Positions 1 through 12,726 of a DNA stretch of 64,000 bases are shown here, one piece after another. The stretch spans positions 62,001 to 126,000 of the forward strand of contig NHNY01000010.1 of assembly GCA_002786065.1 (NCBI GenBank). The letters run 5' to 3'. Under the pieces are notes generated by a model that did not search any database, was not told where the DNA came from, and saw nothing but the letters and a program-made list of their open reading frames with translations. Numbering within the stretch: position 1 is the first letter of the stretch; every line of letters begins with the position of its first letter. A program made the position numbers and the translations under genes. Origin of the DNA: Microcyclospora pomicola. Taxonomy: Eukaryota > Ascomycota > Dothideomycetes > Capnodiales.

Positions 1-3000
1 AATGCTTATGGAGCGTGAGTGCATGCAGATCTTCACAAGACGCGAATAAAGCTGATAGGTATCGCTTGAAGGCGTCATCCAGCTTGTGGCCAAACTTCCA
101 GAGGACTCCGACGTTCGAAAGAAGATGACCGGGCAATTTGTTGACCAGCTCTTCAACTCCGTCCAACATCCACCACTCTCCTACCTTGGTGATAAGTTCA
201 AGTACCGCCAAGCGGATGGCGTAGGTTGCTCTTGTGAATCTTCGATTGAATGCGGTCACTAATCTGGTTGCAGTCAAACAACAACATCATGTGTCCGTGC
301 CAATGTCACTTTCCAATTGATGCAGTCTGATCTGACTGTTTCTTAGATCCTCACATTGGAGCAGCCAATACTCCATATGCCCGCACTGTGCAGGCTACCT
401 CTATACAGTTCGTGCGCCTTTCCGATCCCACTTGACCGATACTGACATGCCTTGGCCAACCATGAAGACCTGGTGCCATGCCCGATCCTGGGTTGATCTT
501 CGACAGTCTATTTGCGCGCGAAAAGTTTGAGCCACATCCAAACAACAATTCCAGTATCATCTTCTACTGGGCATCTCTCATCATCCACGATTGCTTCCAG
601 ACCGACCACGAGGATTTTAATTTGTCGAAGACGTCCAGTTATCTCGATCTCTCGACTCTCTATGGAGACACACAGGAAGATCAAGATATGATTCGAACAT
701 TCAAGGATGGCAAGCTGAAGCCTGACTGCTTCGCCGAGGATCGTCTTCTCCTGTTCCCACCGGTATGACCTTTTGGCGAGCGACGTATTTCAAGGCTGAC
801 CGAAGTCAGGGCTGTGGTGTCATTCTCATCATGTTCAACCGGTTTCATAACGAGTGCGCATCAAATCTAGCTTTGATCAACGAGAATGGACGTTTCACAC
901 CCCCAAGAGAAGGGCTGTCCGAAGAAGCAGCTGCAAAGGCGTGGAAGAAGTATGATAATGATATCTTCCAGACTGCACGACTTATAACCTGCGGTCTTTA
1001 CGTAAGTGTTTTACCGAAGACGATGGATGTCATTCAGACTGACCCGATGTAAGATGAACATCACGCTTATCGACTATGTCCGAACCATTGTCAACCTCAC
1101 GCGGAGCAACACCACCTGGACTCTTGATCCTCGTGTTCACCTTTCCGACACTCTCTTCGGCGACGATGGAACTCCACGCGGCACAGGTAATCAGGTCTCG
1201 GCCGAGTTCAACCTCGTCTACCGCTGGCACTCTGCGATCTCTGATCGTGACGACAAGTGGACCCAGGCTTTGTTCAAGAAGGTTTGGGGTAAGCCTGCAG
1301 AAGAGGTGTCAATGCCGGAGCTTATGATGGGACTTCACAAGCTGGAAGCGGAAATGCCGGCAGATCCGCAGATGCGTGAGTTTAACGGCATGAAACGTGG
1401 AGCTGATGGCAAGTTCAACGATGATGAGCTTGTGGAGATTTGGGCATCATCTTGTGAGGACATCGCAGGTACGCAAATGATTTACCATATGGGCGGGACT
1501 TGACTCGCGCACCGAGTGGTGGTGCTCGATGCTGGGAAAAGTGTTATGCTTGTACACGGCGTGTACTGACTATGCCACCTAGGACGCTTTGGAGCGAACC
1601 ACGTCCCAAAGGCTCTTCGCGCCATCGACATACTCGGCATGCGGCAGGCCAGGGCCTGGGACTTAGCCTCACTGAATGAGTTTCGCAAGTTCTTTGGGCT
1701 TCAAGTATGGCAATTCTATTCAGAGATGTTACATCAGATTGACTAATGAGATATAGCCTCATCGGACATTCGAAGATATCAACCCAGACCCAAAGGTCGC
1801 CACGCAACTCCGTCACCTCTACGAGGAACCTGACCGTGTCGAGTTGTACACCGGTCTCGTCGCCGAAAGCGCAAAACAGCCGATGCAGTCCGGTGGTCCT
1901 TTGAGTGATGTCGGAGTTGGTATCTGCCCAACACATTCCACATCCCGCGCCATCTTGTCGGATGCTGTTGCTCTGGTCAGAGGCGACAGATTCTACACTG
2001 TTGACTACGTACGTCTACTCGTCTTCCTCTTGAATCGTACTCATCACTTTCACTCTTTTCCCACGAGCCTGTGCTCGCCGTCTCTCGTTCTTTCTCCCTT
2101 TGCGCCATGCGCCTCGCACCCTCATCAGCACCACACCACTACCAACCCTCCCGGCCATCATGGCTAACACTACTACAGTCTCCCAAGAACCTCACAAACT
2201 GGGGCTGGTCTGAAGTTCAGTATGACATGACCGTTGAACAAGGATGTTCATTCTACAAATTGGTCCTGCGCGCTTTCCCCAACCACTTCTTACCAAACAG
2301 CATTTACGGTAAGCAAAGTCAGGTGTCTCATTCTTTTGGTCACGATTGCTAACGAAGGTCCAGCACACATGCCGATGACCACGCCTGATGAGAACCGCAA
2401 GATCATGACCCACTTGGGCAGAATTTCCCATTACAGCTGGGACCGTCCGACGCGCCAGCCCGGCCGAGTCATGATTCAGAACTACCGCGGTGTCCGTCAA
2501 GTCTTGGAGAACGGCGACATCTTTAAGGTCATCAATGCCGAGCCTTTTGCCTACCTTTATGGTCCACGCGCCAGACGCTTCATGCTCACTGGTGACGGCA
2601 AGGAGTTCGCCGACCAGAAACAGATCATGCACAAGGCATTGTACAAGGACGAATGGCACAACTCCGTGAAGCAGTTCTACCGCTTCATCACGTTGAAGCT
2701 GTTGCGCGAAAAGAGCTGCAAAATCGCCGGTTTAAACCAGATTGATATCACTCGAGAGTACGTTCGCACAATCCCGACCTTGTCATTGCATCACTGACCA
2801 ATTTGTAGTGTCGGCAACCTTGCTCACGTTCACTTCGTCGCGAACGTCTTCTCCCTTCCCTTGAAGACGAAAGAGCACCCCAAGGGTGTGTATTCCGAGC
2901 ACGAGCTTTACCAGGTGATGGCTGGACAATTCGTCTTCCTCTTCTTCGACATCGATCCTGTCAAGACCTTCCCATTGGCACTGTTGATCCACAAAGTCAT

Positions 3001-4009
3001 CGCTCAGCTTGGGCAACTCGTGCTGGCGAATGTGAAGTGGGTCTCGAAGACGGGCTGGCTCGAAGGCATCATGCCTAGTAGCTATCAAGCCGCCTCTCCC
3101 CTCAATGACTATGGTGTACACATGGTACAACGCTTGCTCGAGACTGGTCTGGACCCCGAGGAGATCACGTATGCTCACATCATGGGCACGGCAGGAGCCA
3201 TGGTACGTCTGCTTCCAACCTCAATATAGCAACGCAAGCTAACAGATGATGCAGGTCGCCAACCAGGCACAAGTGTGCGTAACAATCACTTCTACCCTTC
3301 TCCCTCCCCTCTTGAGTCACACTAACACTGATTTCCCTCCTCAGCTTCACGCAGATCATCGACTACTACATGTCCCCCGCCGGCAACTCCCACTGGCCAG
3401 AGATCCAGCGCATCGCGCGCCTCGACACACCCGAGTCCGAGGACCTCCTACTGCGCTACGCGATGGAGGCCATCCGGCTGAACGGCACCTTTGGCGGCTA
3501 CCGCAAAGCCGCGGCCGCGACAACCGTCGACGACACCAACTTCTCCGGCGGCCACGTCGACATCAAGCCCGGCGACAAGGTCTTCGTCTCCTTCGTCAAG
3601 GCCTCGCGCGACCCGTCCATCTTCCCGGAGCCCGACACCGTCCGCCTCGACCGCGACCTCGAGAGCTACATCCACTACGGGAAGGGAGCTCATCGTTGCA
3701 TCGGCGAGCACGCCTCCAAGGTCGCCCTCACCGCCATGCTGCAGACCGTCGCCCGCCTCAAGAACCTGCGCCCCGCCCCCGGCGCCCAGGGCGTGCTGAA
3801 GAAGGTCCCGCGTGAAGATGGCTTCTACGCCTACGTGAGTCTCCCCGATCCCCTTGTCGTGGTGCTGCGTCCGTGTACACATCTCAATACTGACCAACGC
3901 GTTGCTTGTGATGCAGATGACCGAGTCCTGGAACTCCTACTTCCCCTTCCCGACGACGTGGAAGATGCACTTCGACGGCGACATCCCGGAGCACTGGGAG
4001 GATTTGTGA
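1..4009 (+). CDS. ppo: Ppo-type fatty-acid dioxygenase/P450 fusion (5' end outside window)
   Basis: Oxylipin-forming enzyme with an N-terminal animal-haem-peroxidase-like dioxygenase and a C-terminal P450-like hydroperoxide isomerase. I assembled exons at 1-14, 72-220, 274-292, 347-407, 468-762, 810-1001, 1054-1468, 1583-1704, 1757-2008, 2179-2308, 2358-2757, 2809-3202, 3255-3274, 3345-3834 and 3917-4009; all 14 introns keep frame. About 1014 residues are visible, so roughly 100 N-terminal residues are missing against a usual 1050-1150. The distal-His motif IIHD has its His codon at 586. The catalytic Tyr and proximal haem His are in YRWH (codons 1219 and 1228). The P450 half has the ANxxQ motif, read as ANQAQ (3258-3272), and an intact haem-thiolate Cys in GAHRCIG (3697-3699). 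Both halves therefore look active, unlike PpoC-type enzymes that lack the Cys. Position specificity (8R, 10R or other) cannot be read from sequence. Confidence 0.95.
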
Positions 4010-4233
4010 ATGGAACCGCGATGAAATGGATGAGTGGGAAATGGATGAGTGGGAAATGGAACCAAGTGCGCGTAGTTTGAGATCGATCGAGCGGCGTGTC
4101 AGTGGCTCGGGAGAGACCTACACTATGTGTGGAACGATGTAGTAGACCAGAGAGAGAGTGGCTATGATTCCCCCCGTGACGAACGCGAGTATGTACATCT
4201 TTATTCCGGGTCTATTCCTGAACTTGAAATAAC

Positions 4234-4300
4234 TGTACAATGGCTTTAGTACCTGTTCTAAACCGATTATACACATAGCGAATGGCAATTTCTACTAGTC
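4234..4300 (+). repeat. Diverged direct repeat, copy 1
   Basis: Begins TGTACAATGGCTTTA and continues through CGATTATACA and AGCGAAT. It aligns by eye to the copy at 4615-4680 at roughly 80 percent, with a 381-bp offset. Similarity fades after about 65 bp. Confidence 0.65.
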
Positions 4301-4614
4301 TAGTATTCGTGATTTGTACTATGTATAAGATAAACGTAGTAAAGTAGAAGTGACGGTAAGGTATTCAGTGATAGACCGCCGCGATGCTCAGCAACCCAGT
4401 CTAAACGAGCAAGATCAGCTTCACACCAGACGTACGAGAGTGCGTCTACCTCCAACTACTAAAGACCGTGGCTCGGCTAGATCTGCACCAAGCCTCTGGC
4501 AGCGAAAGCCCTGATTGCAACATATACTTAGCGAGGATATTTCAGGGTAGCTTATATAGAATCAATGCAAATATGATTGGAATGCGCTAAGCCTACGTGT
4601 AGAGGTAAAAGAAT

Positions 4615-4680
4615 TGTACAATGGCTTTACTACTCGTTCAAAATCGATTATACATTAAGCGAATTCGCAGTTTCTACCAT
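4615..4680 (+). repeat. Diverged direct repeat, copy 2
   Basis: Second copy, sharing TGTACAATGGCTTTA, CGATTATACA and AGCGAAT with 4234-4300 in the same order and spacing. It could be an old local duplication of ppo 3' flanking DNA. No terminal repeats or coding content mark it as a mobile element. Confidence 0.65.
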
Positions 4681-5074
4681 TCTTCATTGATTCCTGCTAT
4701 GCGGTAGGAGTTGCTTAAGCAGTGAAACAGAGTGTTGAAGTGATAGTAAAGGCAGTAGTAGAGATGGTATTTCTTCAAAATAAGTATCTGGGTATCATCA
4801 TCTTCATCTCCCTTTCTTTCTGTATATAGTATGTACCTGACAGAAGCCACTGCATCTGTCGTGATGCCGAAATATGCGCTGGGTAGAAATCGATATGAAC
4901 ATGAAAAGGAATGAGGGAGAGTCGTTGGCCACCACGCTTGAACGCTGCAAGAAAATCAAAACAATGAACAAAAATGGTCCGCATGAGGACGGTCTCTATG
5001 CACAGAGCAGAGTCAAAAATGGTCAAAGGAAAGGATTGGAGATGTGGTGAGGAAGATCGAGCTTCGCCACGAGA

Positions 5075-7632
5075 TCAGAGCGCGTAGTTCTCGGCATGCA
5101 GGAAGATCTCCTCGCGGCCCTTGGTCTTCCAGACAGTCTTCTGCAAGTCCGCGACGGTGTTGCTGACATCGACACGCAGCGTCGGGGGACCGCAGACGAA
5201 CACGCAGATGCGCTTGCCCGTCCACTCTTGGCTCATCTCACGGAGCATAAAGGGGACGTCCGGGCGGCCCCACTCGGTGCTCCAGCCGGTCTTGCGTGAG
5301 CGGACCGCGGCAGGCATGAAGGCGAAGCGCATGAGGTTGCGCTGGAAATCGGTTGGGGTGCTGGGAAAGCCGAAGTCTGGGGTTTCGCCGTCGGCGTATT
5401 GTTGGAGCTGCGTGGTCTGGACTTGATGGGCGCCTTCGAGGTCGAGGCTGAGATTGACTGAGCGGCGCTTCTCGTGTAGGGTCGGGTGCGGTGGGAGGTG
5501 AGGGGTCTCTTGCGTGGCGGCGTAGTTGGCTGCGGGATCAGAGGACTCGCTCGGGGCTCGGGAGGTGCTTCGTGCGACGCGAATGTGGGCTTGAGGCAAG
5601 GGCTGTAAGCGATCGGCGCGCTCTTCTTGGAGCTCTTTCTCTCGCTCCGGATCGCCGTTGGCTTCGGCTTGAATAAGTGCGGAATGGCGGTTGTTGGACG
5701 CCATGGAGTGCATCGAGTAGCGATTGCTGGCGATGTTCTGGAATACATCGTTAACTTTATCGTGTAGGATCATGCTCAGGGGTCGTGTCGGGGTCGTCGC
5801 CGTGACACTGGTTTGTGTGAGTCGCTTAGCCTGGGTGATGAAGAACTGGCAAGTCACTGCATCCGGTGGCGCGAATTCACGACAGATTCGTAGCTCTTCT
5901 TGAAACCATTCGAGGTTTTCTTTCCTCTTCATCGCCCATACCACGTGAACGGTCTTGGTGACCGCTTTACCGTCCCGCATGCGCTTGATCAAGTCAAGCA
6001 GCTGCGAAACCATAGCGGTCACACCACTTCCGCCCGCGAACAGAACGACGTGGTCGAAAGAATCCATGCTTCTCGGCATAGCACCGTAAGGGCCATCGAG
6101 AAAAGCGCGGTAAGTGTGCCAAGGTCCGTACTCAAGCGCAGTTTCGAGGACTTTCTTGGTGAATCCTCCAAAAGGACGGAAGACCAGCACCATGTCTCTG
6201 TAGTCCTCGCCATATCCGGAAGGGAAGTCGTCACTACACAATGATGCGATAGTGAAGGGGTGGTTCTCGAAGATGGAGATTCCTGGTATCCTCAGATAAG
6301 CGTACTGTCCTGGCTTCCACCTCATCTGTGTAGGGATTGTGATTTTGACGGCGTTTTCCGGAAGCAATGTCACAGCCGCCTCCTCACCGATTAGCCAGGA
6401 CATGCGGAAGGGGTTGGCCCAGTTGAGGTAAAGCACTCGTACGGCGTATGAGGCTAGCCAGATTCCCACTGTCGCCCATAGGTAGCTCCAGGAAGTGAGG
6501 TAGTTGTTGCAGTGCCAGAACAGCATGCCTAGGAGTACGATGGAGACTGGTACATGCACAATCACGAAGAGCTCGTAAAAGCGATGTCTGATGAATGGAA
6601 GGGAGTGCACGCAGAGTAAGATCAACGGCACAAGCGCAGCGAGACCTGAATACGTCAGTCAGGTGTCAAGCACATGCGTGATAGGAGTTGCTCACCTGTG
6701 CCATAGACGTAGATCCCAGTGTTGAAGAATGATTGGAAGACTGCCACACCGCCATCCTCCCAGATCGGTGTGACGTAAAAGGGAATCGTATGTATAAGAC
6801 TCAAAAGCAGACAGATGTATGCAAGCCACCGGTGCAACACGTTCAAGCGTTCATGACCCAGCCCGGTCAAAACCGAGATGATGTTAGCTTTCATGCTAAG
6901 CGCGACAATCCATGGCATCATAGCAACCGCGATCATGCCAGCTCTAATGGCCAAGGGTGGCGATCCAAAAGCGATGCTTTGCCAGTATAGTGGTTGTGGG
7001 ATGAAGCAATAGCACAGAACAAAAGCTAGGGCGGCAGTAACGGTAAGGATGACCCCGATCGAAGGGAAGACGATTGGCTTCCAGCCTTTCTTTAGCCGTA
7101 CAGCAGGAAGAGGATGGTAGAAGATGCTTCTAGCGAATGCAACAACTGTGTTGAGCAGACGACTGGAAGATGCTGTAGCCATTTCCGCTTCAGGTTGCGT
7201 GGGGAGGACTCCTTCGGTCGGGAAGAACTTGCGCGTTGATCTGTCCGTGGGCAACGCCGACAGCTCGTATTCCACATCCGGTGAGTTCGAGTACGATGAT
7301 TTGTATGATTTCTCGACATTCTCTTTGTGTACTGCCGTCCGGACTTTGTCATGCCAAAAGTAATACCACCGCCCTGCGACGGTAAAGGCGAGTAAGATGA
7401 CGCTGAAGTAGACCCATCCCAATGCATATTTCCCCGACTTCGACCAAGGGTCCACCGTGCTAGCTGCTACCAATCCGGGCGGACTACTGCTGTTGCAGCA
7501 TGGAATGTTGACGCGCTTCTCCAATGCTGGCAAATGCTCGGCGATTTCGCGCTCGATGAGAAAGACGGTGTCCTTAAGCGACTCCAATGCAATGCCGGCC
7601 CGCCGGGCAAGGAGTTCTGCCAGAGCTGGCAT
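5075..7632 (-). CDS. Ferric reductase-like transmembrane oxidoreductase (FRE family)
   Basis: Predicted plasma-membrane metalloreductase moving electrons from NADPH through FAD and two haems to extracellular ferric (or cupric) ions. Exon 1 is 6696-7632 and exon 2 is 5075-6645, with a 50-nt intron; the product is 835 aa. Haem ligands form two H-x13-H pairs: His267/His281 and His343/His357. The FAD motif HPFTIAS is at 441-447, the NADPH glycine motif GGSGVTAM at 517-524 and the terminal CGPP at 797-800. Several hydrophobic helices precede the FAD domain, the first near residues 70-92. A low-complexity insert of about 170 residues (roughly 587-757) separates the nucleotide-binding halves and explains the length above the common 600-700 aa. 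No obvious signal peptide is seen at the chosen ATG. It converges on ppo. The substrate metal is not determinable. Confidence 0.93.
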
Positions 7633-10600
7633 TTTGCTGGAGTGCCGGGTTGTCGTTCACAAGTTGTGCAGCACTCATTCATGGGTCGCATCCATTCACG
7701 CATTCACACATGCGCAGATGTGAGGGATTCGATCGCAGTATCGACGGTGATTGCTGGGCAGAATGCGCGCCGGCGTGGGGATTGGCCGGGTAATGTTGGA
7801 CAGCGAGTTCCAAGATCGAAGACTTGATGGCTCAGCACTCATGACCCGGTACGAGTTACTACTTGCCACTCCTCCAGGAATATGGGACAAAAGGAGGAAT
7901 GGAGAACAACGAACTTGGCCGCGACCGAAACAGTGTATGTAGCACCGAAAGTGGATGCCAAGTGTGAGGGCGAGCAGCAGATAGATTATGTACTGTACGA
8001 CGGTTTGGCCGGGACCGTGGGATCCTGCTCGAGAGCTACTGGTGGCGCAAAGCCGAGCAACGCTAGATCTCCACAGTACGAAAGGGTCCATGCACCACCG
8101 GGGCCAGTCCGATCACTTTCCACGAGCAGCTCTGCAGGAACGGCGGCCATTGGTCTGGTGCAAAACTGCCTTTCACACGCGCAGAAACTCTCCGTCGGCC
8201 GCGACAAGACAACGCTGCTCGATATGGCAGTGCTGCTGCGGGTTGATCAACCGTTTGAGCGAGATCGTCTGAAGCGCTTCGCATGCTCGTTGCATTGGTT
8301 GAACTCTGCGCATGAAGTTGGTGTGATGCGGCCAGCGCCATTCAGTCAGTATGTGATGAGACTGATGAGCAGGCCGCGCAAGACCTGTAACCATGGATTT
8401 CGGAAGTGGAATCCGTATTGTAAGTTTGATAGAATTGCCTCTCGTGGCAGTCATTCCTGGACAGCATTCTGCTTCGATCCGGGGTTCAATCACAAGTCCT
8501 TTGTCACCTGTCGCATTCATGTTCCGACCAGACGATGGCGAGCTGCATCATGTCGACGTTGCTCTGTGAACACGTCTGCAGCGAACAATCCATCCATGAT
8601 GCCCAACGGGCTGATCCGGGGGGAGTTGGGACAGCAGCACCACCATCGAGCCCCACTTGTGATGTGAACATACCCGTTGGAGCCGGTTGAGCCGCTCCTA
8701 CGAATGACGGGGCTCGAACATGACGAGGACGGGCTGGATGAAATGCAGCAGAATGCAAGTAGAAGTGATGGCGAGTGCATGGGTCGGTAGCGAAACAGAT
8801 TGTGTCCTTAAGCGCTGGGATAGCGGGATGAGGTGATGATTGGCTGCGGAGAGTTCCAACACCCAAAGCTTATCTCCCGCAACCTCGAGCTTGGACGCAA
8901 CGTGGGATATTGGTCGAAGCGACGACGACGACGTCAATCATTGTGCTGCTTATGCAGAGCATGTTCTACATATGTTCAGACAGAGTGCACAAGATCGTGC
9001 CACTATCTGGAGGATTAGCGAATGATCCACGACAACGATACGAGTATCAGATCTCGGTGGCCATGGGACGCCGGATCTCGTATCGAAGGGGAAATACAGC
9101 ACCAGCTTGCCCAGGACGATGTACGATCGATATGCTTTGATCGTTCGCAGCATACTGCAACCAGCGGAAGTTCAAAGCATATCGAGCCGTCATGAGAAGA
9201 CAAGACATTGTATCGAGGTGCAGTACAGGGTTCACCCCCGATTTCATGGATCCCAGTCCTTTCCTGCAACACTGACTTCCTGTAACCGCGCGCCCAACAA
9301 GGATGGCACAGTGTGACTGCGGATCAGAGTTGACGTGTGCCTGCGACTCGATGTGATCAAAGTATTATCACAGCCGCGGGCGTAGGCGCTATGTATGAGG
9401 ATATGCACGAATGTAGGTATGTTGGTCTGACTGCATGCATATGCGGGAACGATGGACCTGCACGCACTGCCACCGACTCGCATGCTGCGTAACTCGAGCA
9501 CATGCCAGGGTTAGCTTGACTACCGCCATCCGATCATGCTGTTGGGTCATTGTGTACGAATATCTGTTTGAATGACATCCGAAGCATGGCTCGGTCAGAG
9601 CGAGCTAGATCGAGGAAGAACGAGAGATGTAAGCTCTATGGCTATGAGCTGCGGTCTATCTGACGATGGTAAGACTTATCCTGATGAATGGTCTGATTGC
9701 AAATCATGAAGGAACTGCTGATCAAGATCGGGTCATGCAGAGTGGTTTGGCATCCTGACAGTTGATCTTGCGGATAGATGTGGCTCGATCTAACGGCCTG
9801 GTTGGGCTGAATTTCGAACCCAGAGAGGCTGTACTGTCACACAGATAGAGTGAGTTCCGGCAGTGATACAATAGACATACCCAGCTTTCCTACTTGGTAT
9901 CGGGGCGGGTGACAATGATGCAGATACTTCCACGGTCCGCAGAGTGCCAAGCACCCGAGTGAATGTGTATGGCACGACGCCCATCTTCCGTTACACTGCA
10001 TACTGGTCTCCAGAAGCGTACATGAAGATTCGAACAGGTTCTTGATACTTGAGTTGATAACAAGCAATGGATGACGTCCCACTGCAAAATCGATTGTGCC
10101 CCGAGACAGTTCAGTTTAGATTCCTCGCAGCGAGATAAGGGGTCGCCGGCTTGTGAGTCAAGAGAAGGACGCGAAAAGTTCGTCGCCGTGTCACACCATC
10201 AGTAAGATCCCCTGGCATGACTGATGGTATTCATACTGGTCCTTGCAACGTATGAAGACTTTTATATTGAGTAGTCATGGTGGGGATTGTGGCCAATATA
10301 GGGAGTGTCTTGCCCCACCAACACCACCACCTTGTCCCCCATCATCATGTCCTCAATGAAGCTCGGCCCCATGATATGGCTACAACATGTCAGATAAATG
10401 TCTTCGATCATGCATGAGAAGCTATAAAAGTAGATTTCGCCGCCTTTTGGATTGTTCTGATGTCTGCACAGCCTATACAACAAGCCGTCTCGGATGTCTT
10501 CGTAACTCAAGACCAAGACAAGAGCATACGTCTCGGTTAATGATCCTGGTACCGGAGCAGATCTGCCATGCTTCAACGCCTCTTACCGCATCTCCTTCAC

Positions 10601-11190
10601 CAACAAGCGGCTGTAATCGCAGCGTCACATCGTCCTTTTCAATCCTGTTAGTCCTCCTCTCATAGTGTAAGAGATGAATGTTGGATGACCACTCAGTTGC
10701 TTCCGACAAGCTATCCCACGCTACCACCTGCCTGGGCTTCAGACCGAATCCGCCAGCTTCCATCCTGCCCGCCCGCCATTGATAGTCCAGACTGCACCTG
10801 CACCTCGACCCGGCACCAGACCTCGCCCCTACATCTGATAACAGCTCTAACACTCCATTACTCTACCTCAGGCGCTGTTCGAGACACGTTGACATACCGT
10901 CCCGCGCATCCTGTCGAACGTATCGGTACCGAACAATTGGAGGGGGCTGGAGCTGGGATCCAAACGGAGCTATTGTTATATCATCATCCGACTTATCGCC
11001 TTCCGTCACTACTCGCCTCGACCTCTCTCGCCGCACACTGCTCCCAGCAGGCTGTCGTCTCGACGCTGAACCCGAACCATAGCTGTTCCGATCGCTCGCG
11101 CTAGCCAAGCTCTCACCGCGCGTAAGGTGTTGCGCACTCGCAGCCGTGTCGTCCACCGCGGCTCACAACCCTCGCAAGCGCTCTAGCCCC
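7633..11190. other. 3.5-kb gap: ferric reductase promoter plus long pkaC leader/promoter
   Basis: No convincing gene found. The left part should hold the promoter of the minus-strand ferric reductase, the right part the regulatory region and leader of the PKA gene. The longest ATG frame is 7882-8667 (261 codons), but its composition is not protein-like and overlapping frames are open too. A second ATG frame, 10685-11104, ends 86 nt before the PKA start and could be an upstream ORF if the transcript begins that far out. The 10720-11050 stretch is pyrimidine-rich, as is common for fungal promoters. Confidence 0.6.
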
Positions 11191-12726
11191 ATGCCGTCGC
11201 TCGGCTTCCTCAAGAAGAAACGGACAAAGGATTCGCAGGGATCGGCGTCCGACAACAACCCGACCTCACCGACCGTCGAGAAGAGCGGCTCGCCCCTCAC
11301 GCCGACGGCCTCCTCCAAGAGCGGCTTCGATAAGGATCCGGCTGCGGGCAACGAGAAAGCGGCTGCGGCCAAGACCACATCACAAATGAACTCGGGGGGT
11401 CAGATCGTGGGGCAGAACCCATCTGCCAACACGCACAACGTGCCGTCGATCCAGAATCTGCTCAGCGGACCGAACTATAGTGGCTCGCAGCACGACTCCG
11501 CGTACTCGGCGGGAGACAGCAACAGCACCAACAACCCACCGACTCTCAACCTGCCAACCACCAAAGGCACCGCGAACCCTGTACGCGAGACCAAGGGCAA
11601 GTACACGCTTCAGGATTTCCAGATCCAGCGAACGTTGGGGACTGGATCCTTTGGTCGTGTACATCTCGTGCAAAGCAAGCACAACAATCGGTTCTATGCG
11701 GTCAAGGTATTGAAGAAGGCACAGGTGGTGAAGATGAAGCAGGTGGAGCATACCAATGATGAACGACGAATGCTCCAACGATGCCGGCACCCGTTCCTGG
11801 TCACGCTATGGGGCACATGGCAAGACTCGAAGAATTTGTACATGGTCATGGACTTCATCGAAGGTGGTGAGCTGTTCAGCTTGCTGAGGAAGTCGCAGGT
11901 AAGTGGCTGATCCTATGCATGACCCAAAGAACACTCAGCTCATGATCTGCGTCACAGCGATTTCCCAACCCAGTGGCCAAATTCTATGCTGCCGAAGTGA
12001 CTCTAGCTCTCGATTACCTACACAGCATGAATATTATCTACCGAGATCTGAAGCCAGAGAACCTGTTGCTAGACAGGCATGGCCACCTCAAAATCACCGA
12101 TTTCGGATTCGCCAAAGAGGTGCCAGATATCACCTGGACGCTCTGTGGCACTCCGGACTACCTCGCGCCGGAAGTTGTCAGCAGTAAAGGCTACAACAAA
12201 AGCGTCGACTGGTATGCATGAGACCTGCCCTTGAAATGCCATGTGATCGGTAATGTTGACTTTTCTCAGGTGGTCTCTTGGTATCCTGATCTTCGAGATG
12301 CTCGCGGGCTTCACCCCGTTCTGGGACTCTGGCAGCCCGCTCAAAATCTACGAGAACATCCTCAAGGGTCGTGTCAAGTATCCTCCTTACATCCATCCTG
12401 ACGCGCAAGATCTGCTATCGAAGCTCATCACGTCTGACCTAACCAAGCGTCTTGGCAATCTGCACGGTGGCAGCAAAGATGTCATGACACATCCCTGGTT
12501 CGCCGAAGTGACGTGGGAGCGCCTAGCGAAGAAGGATATCGATGCGCCGTACGTGCCGCCTGTCAGAGGTGGTGTCGGTGACGCGAGTCTGTTCGACAAG
12601 TACGCCGAAGAGACCGAACCTTATGGGCAGACGGGCGATGATCCGTAGGTCCACGTACTTCTTCTTTGCTATTGAGTGTATGCTGACAACTTCAACAGGA
12701 GCGGACATCTGTTCCCCGACTTTTAG
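11191..12726 (+). CDS. pkaC: cAMP-dependent protein kinase catalytic subunit
   Basis: Ser/Thr kinase of the AGC group, effector of cAMP signalling. Exons are 11191-11898, 11958-12211, 12270-12644 and 12699-12726, giving 454 aa. I start at 11191 because the frame upstream opens with GTG; the resulting [13 protein letters not shown] start resembles other fungal PKA subunits as I recall them. A 135-residue disordered Ser/Thr/Asn-rich N-terminus precedes the kinase domain. Visible motifs: glycine loop GTGSFGRV at 150-157, ATP Lys172 in YAVK, catalytic YRDLKPEN with Asp266, DFG at 284-286, and the PDK1-site Thr297 in TWTLCGTP. The tiny last exon adds the hydrophobic C-terminal LFPDF. All key residues are present, so it should be an active kinase. 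Confidence 0.95.

Larger units (their letters stand above)
4010..5074. other. Intergenic, convergent 3' ends; diverged repeat pair
   Basis: No gene seen between the ppo stop and the ferric reductase stop. It holds a short tandem duplication of a 15-mer near 4027-4058 and two diverged copies of a longer unit, listed separately. It is more AT-rich than the flanking exons. Confidence 0.7.

Noticed and set aside
7882-8667. 261-codon ATG frame between the ferric reductase and pkaC
   Set aside because: No domain-like blocks, odd residue mix, and other frames on both strands are open over the same bases, so chance low stop density explains it.
9790-9880. tRNA-like B-box on the minus strand (GGGTTCGAAAT with weak T-arm)
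   Set aside because: No matching acceptor stem or convincing A box at the right distance; the acceptor has a mismatch and the body would be about 86 nt with no D-arm.
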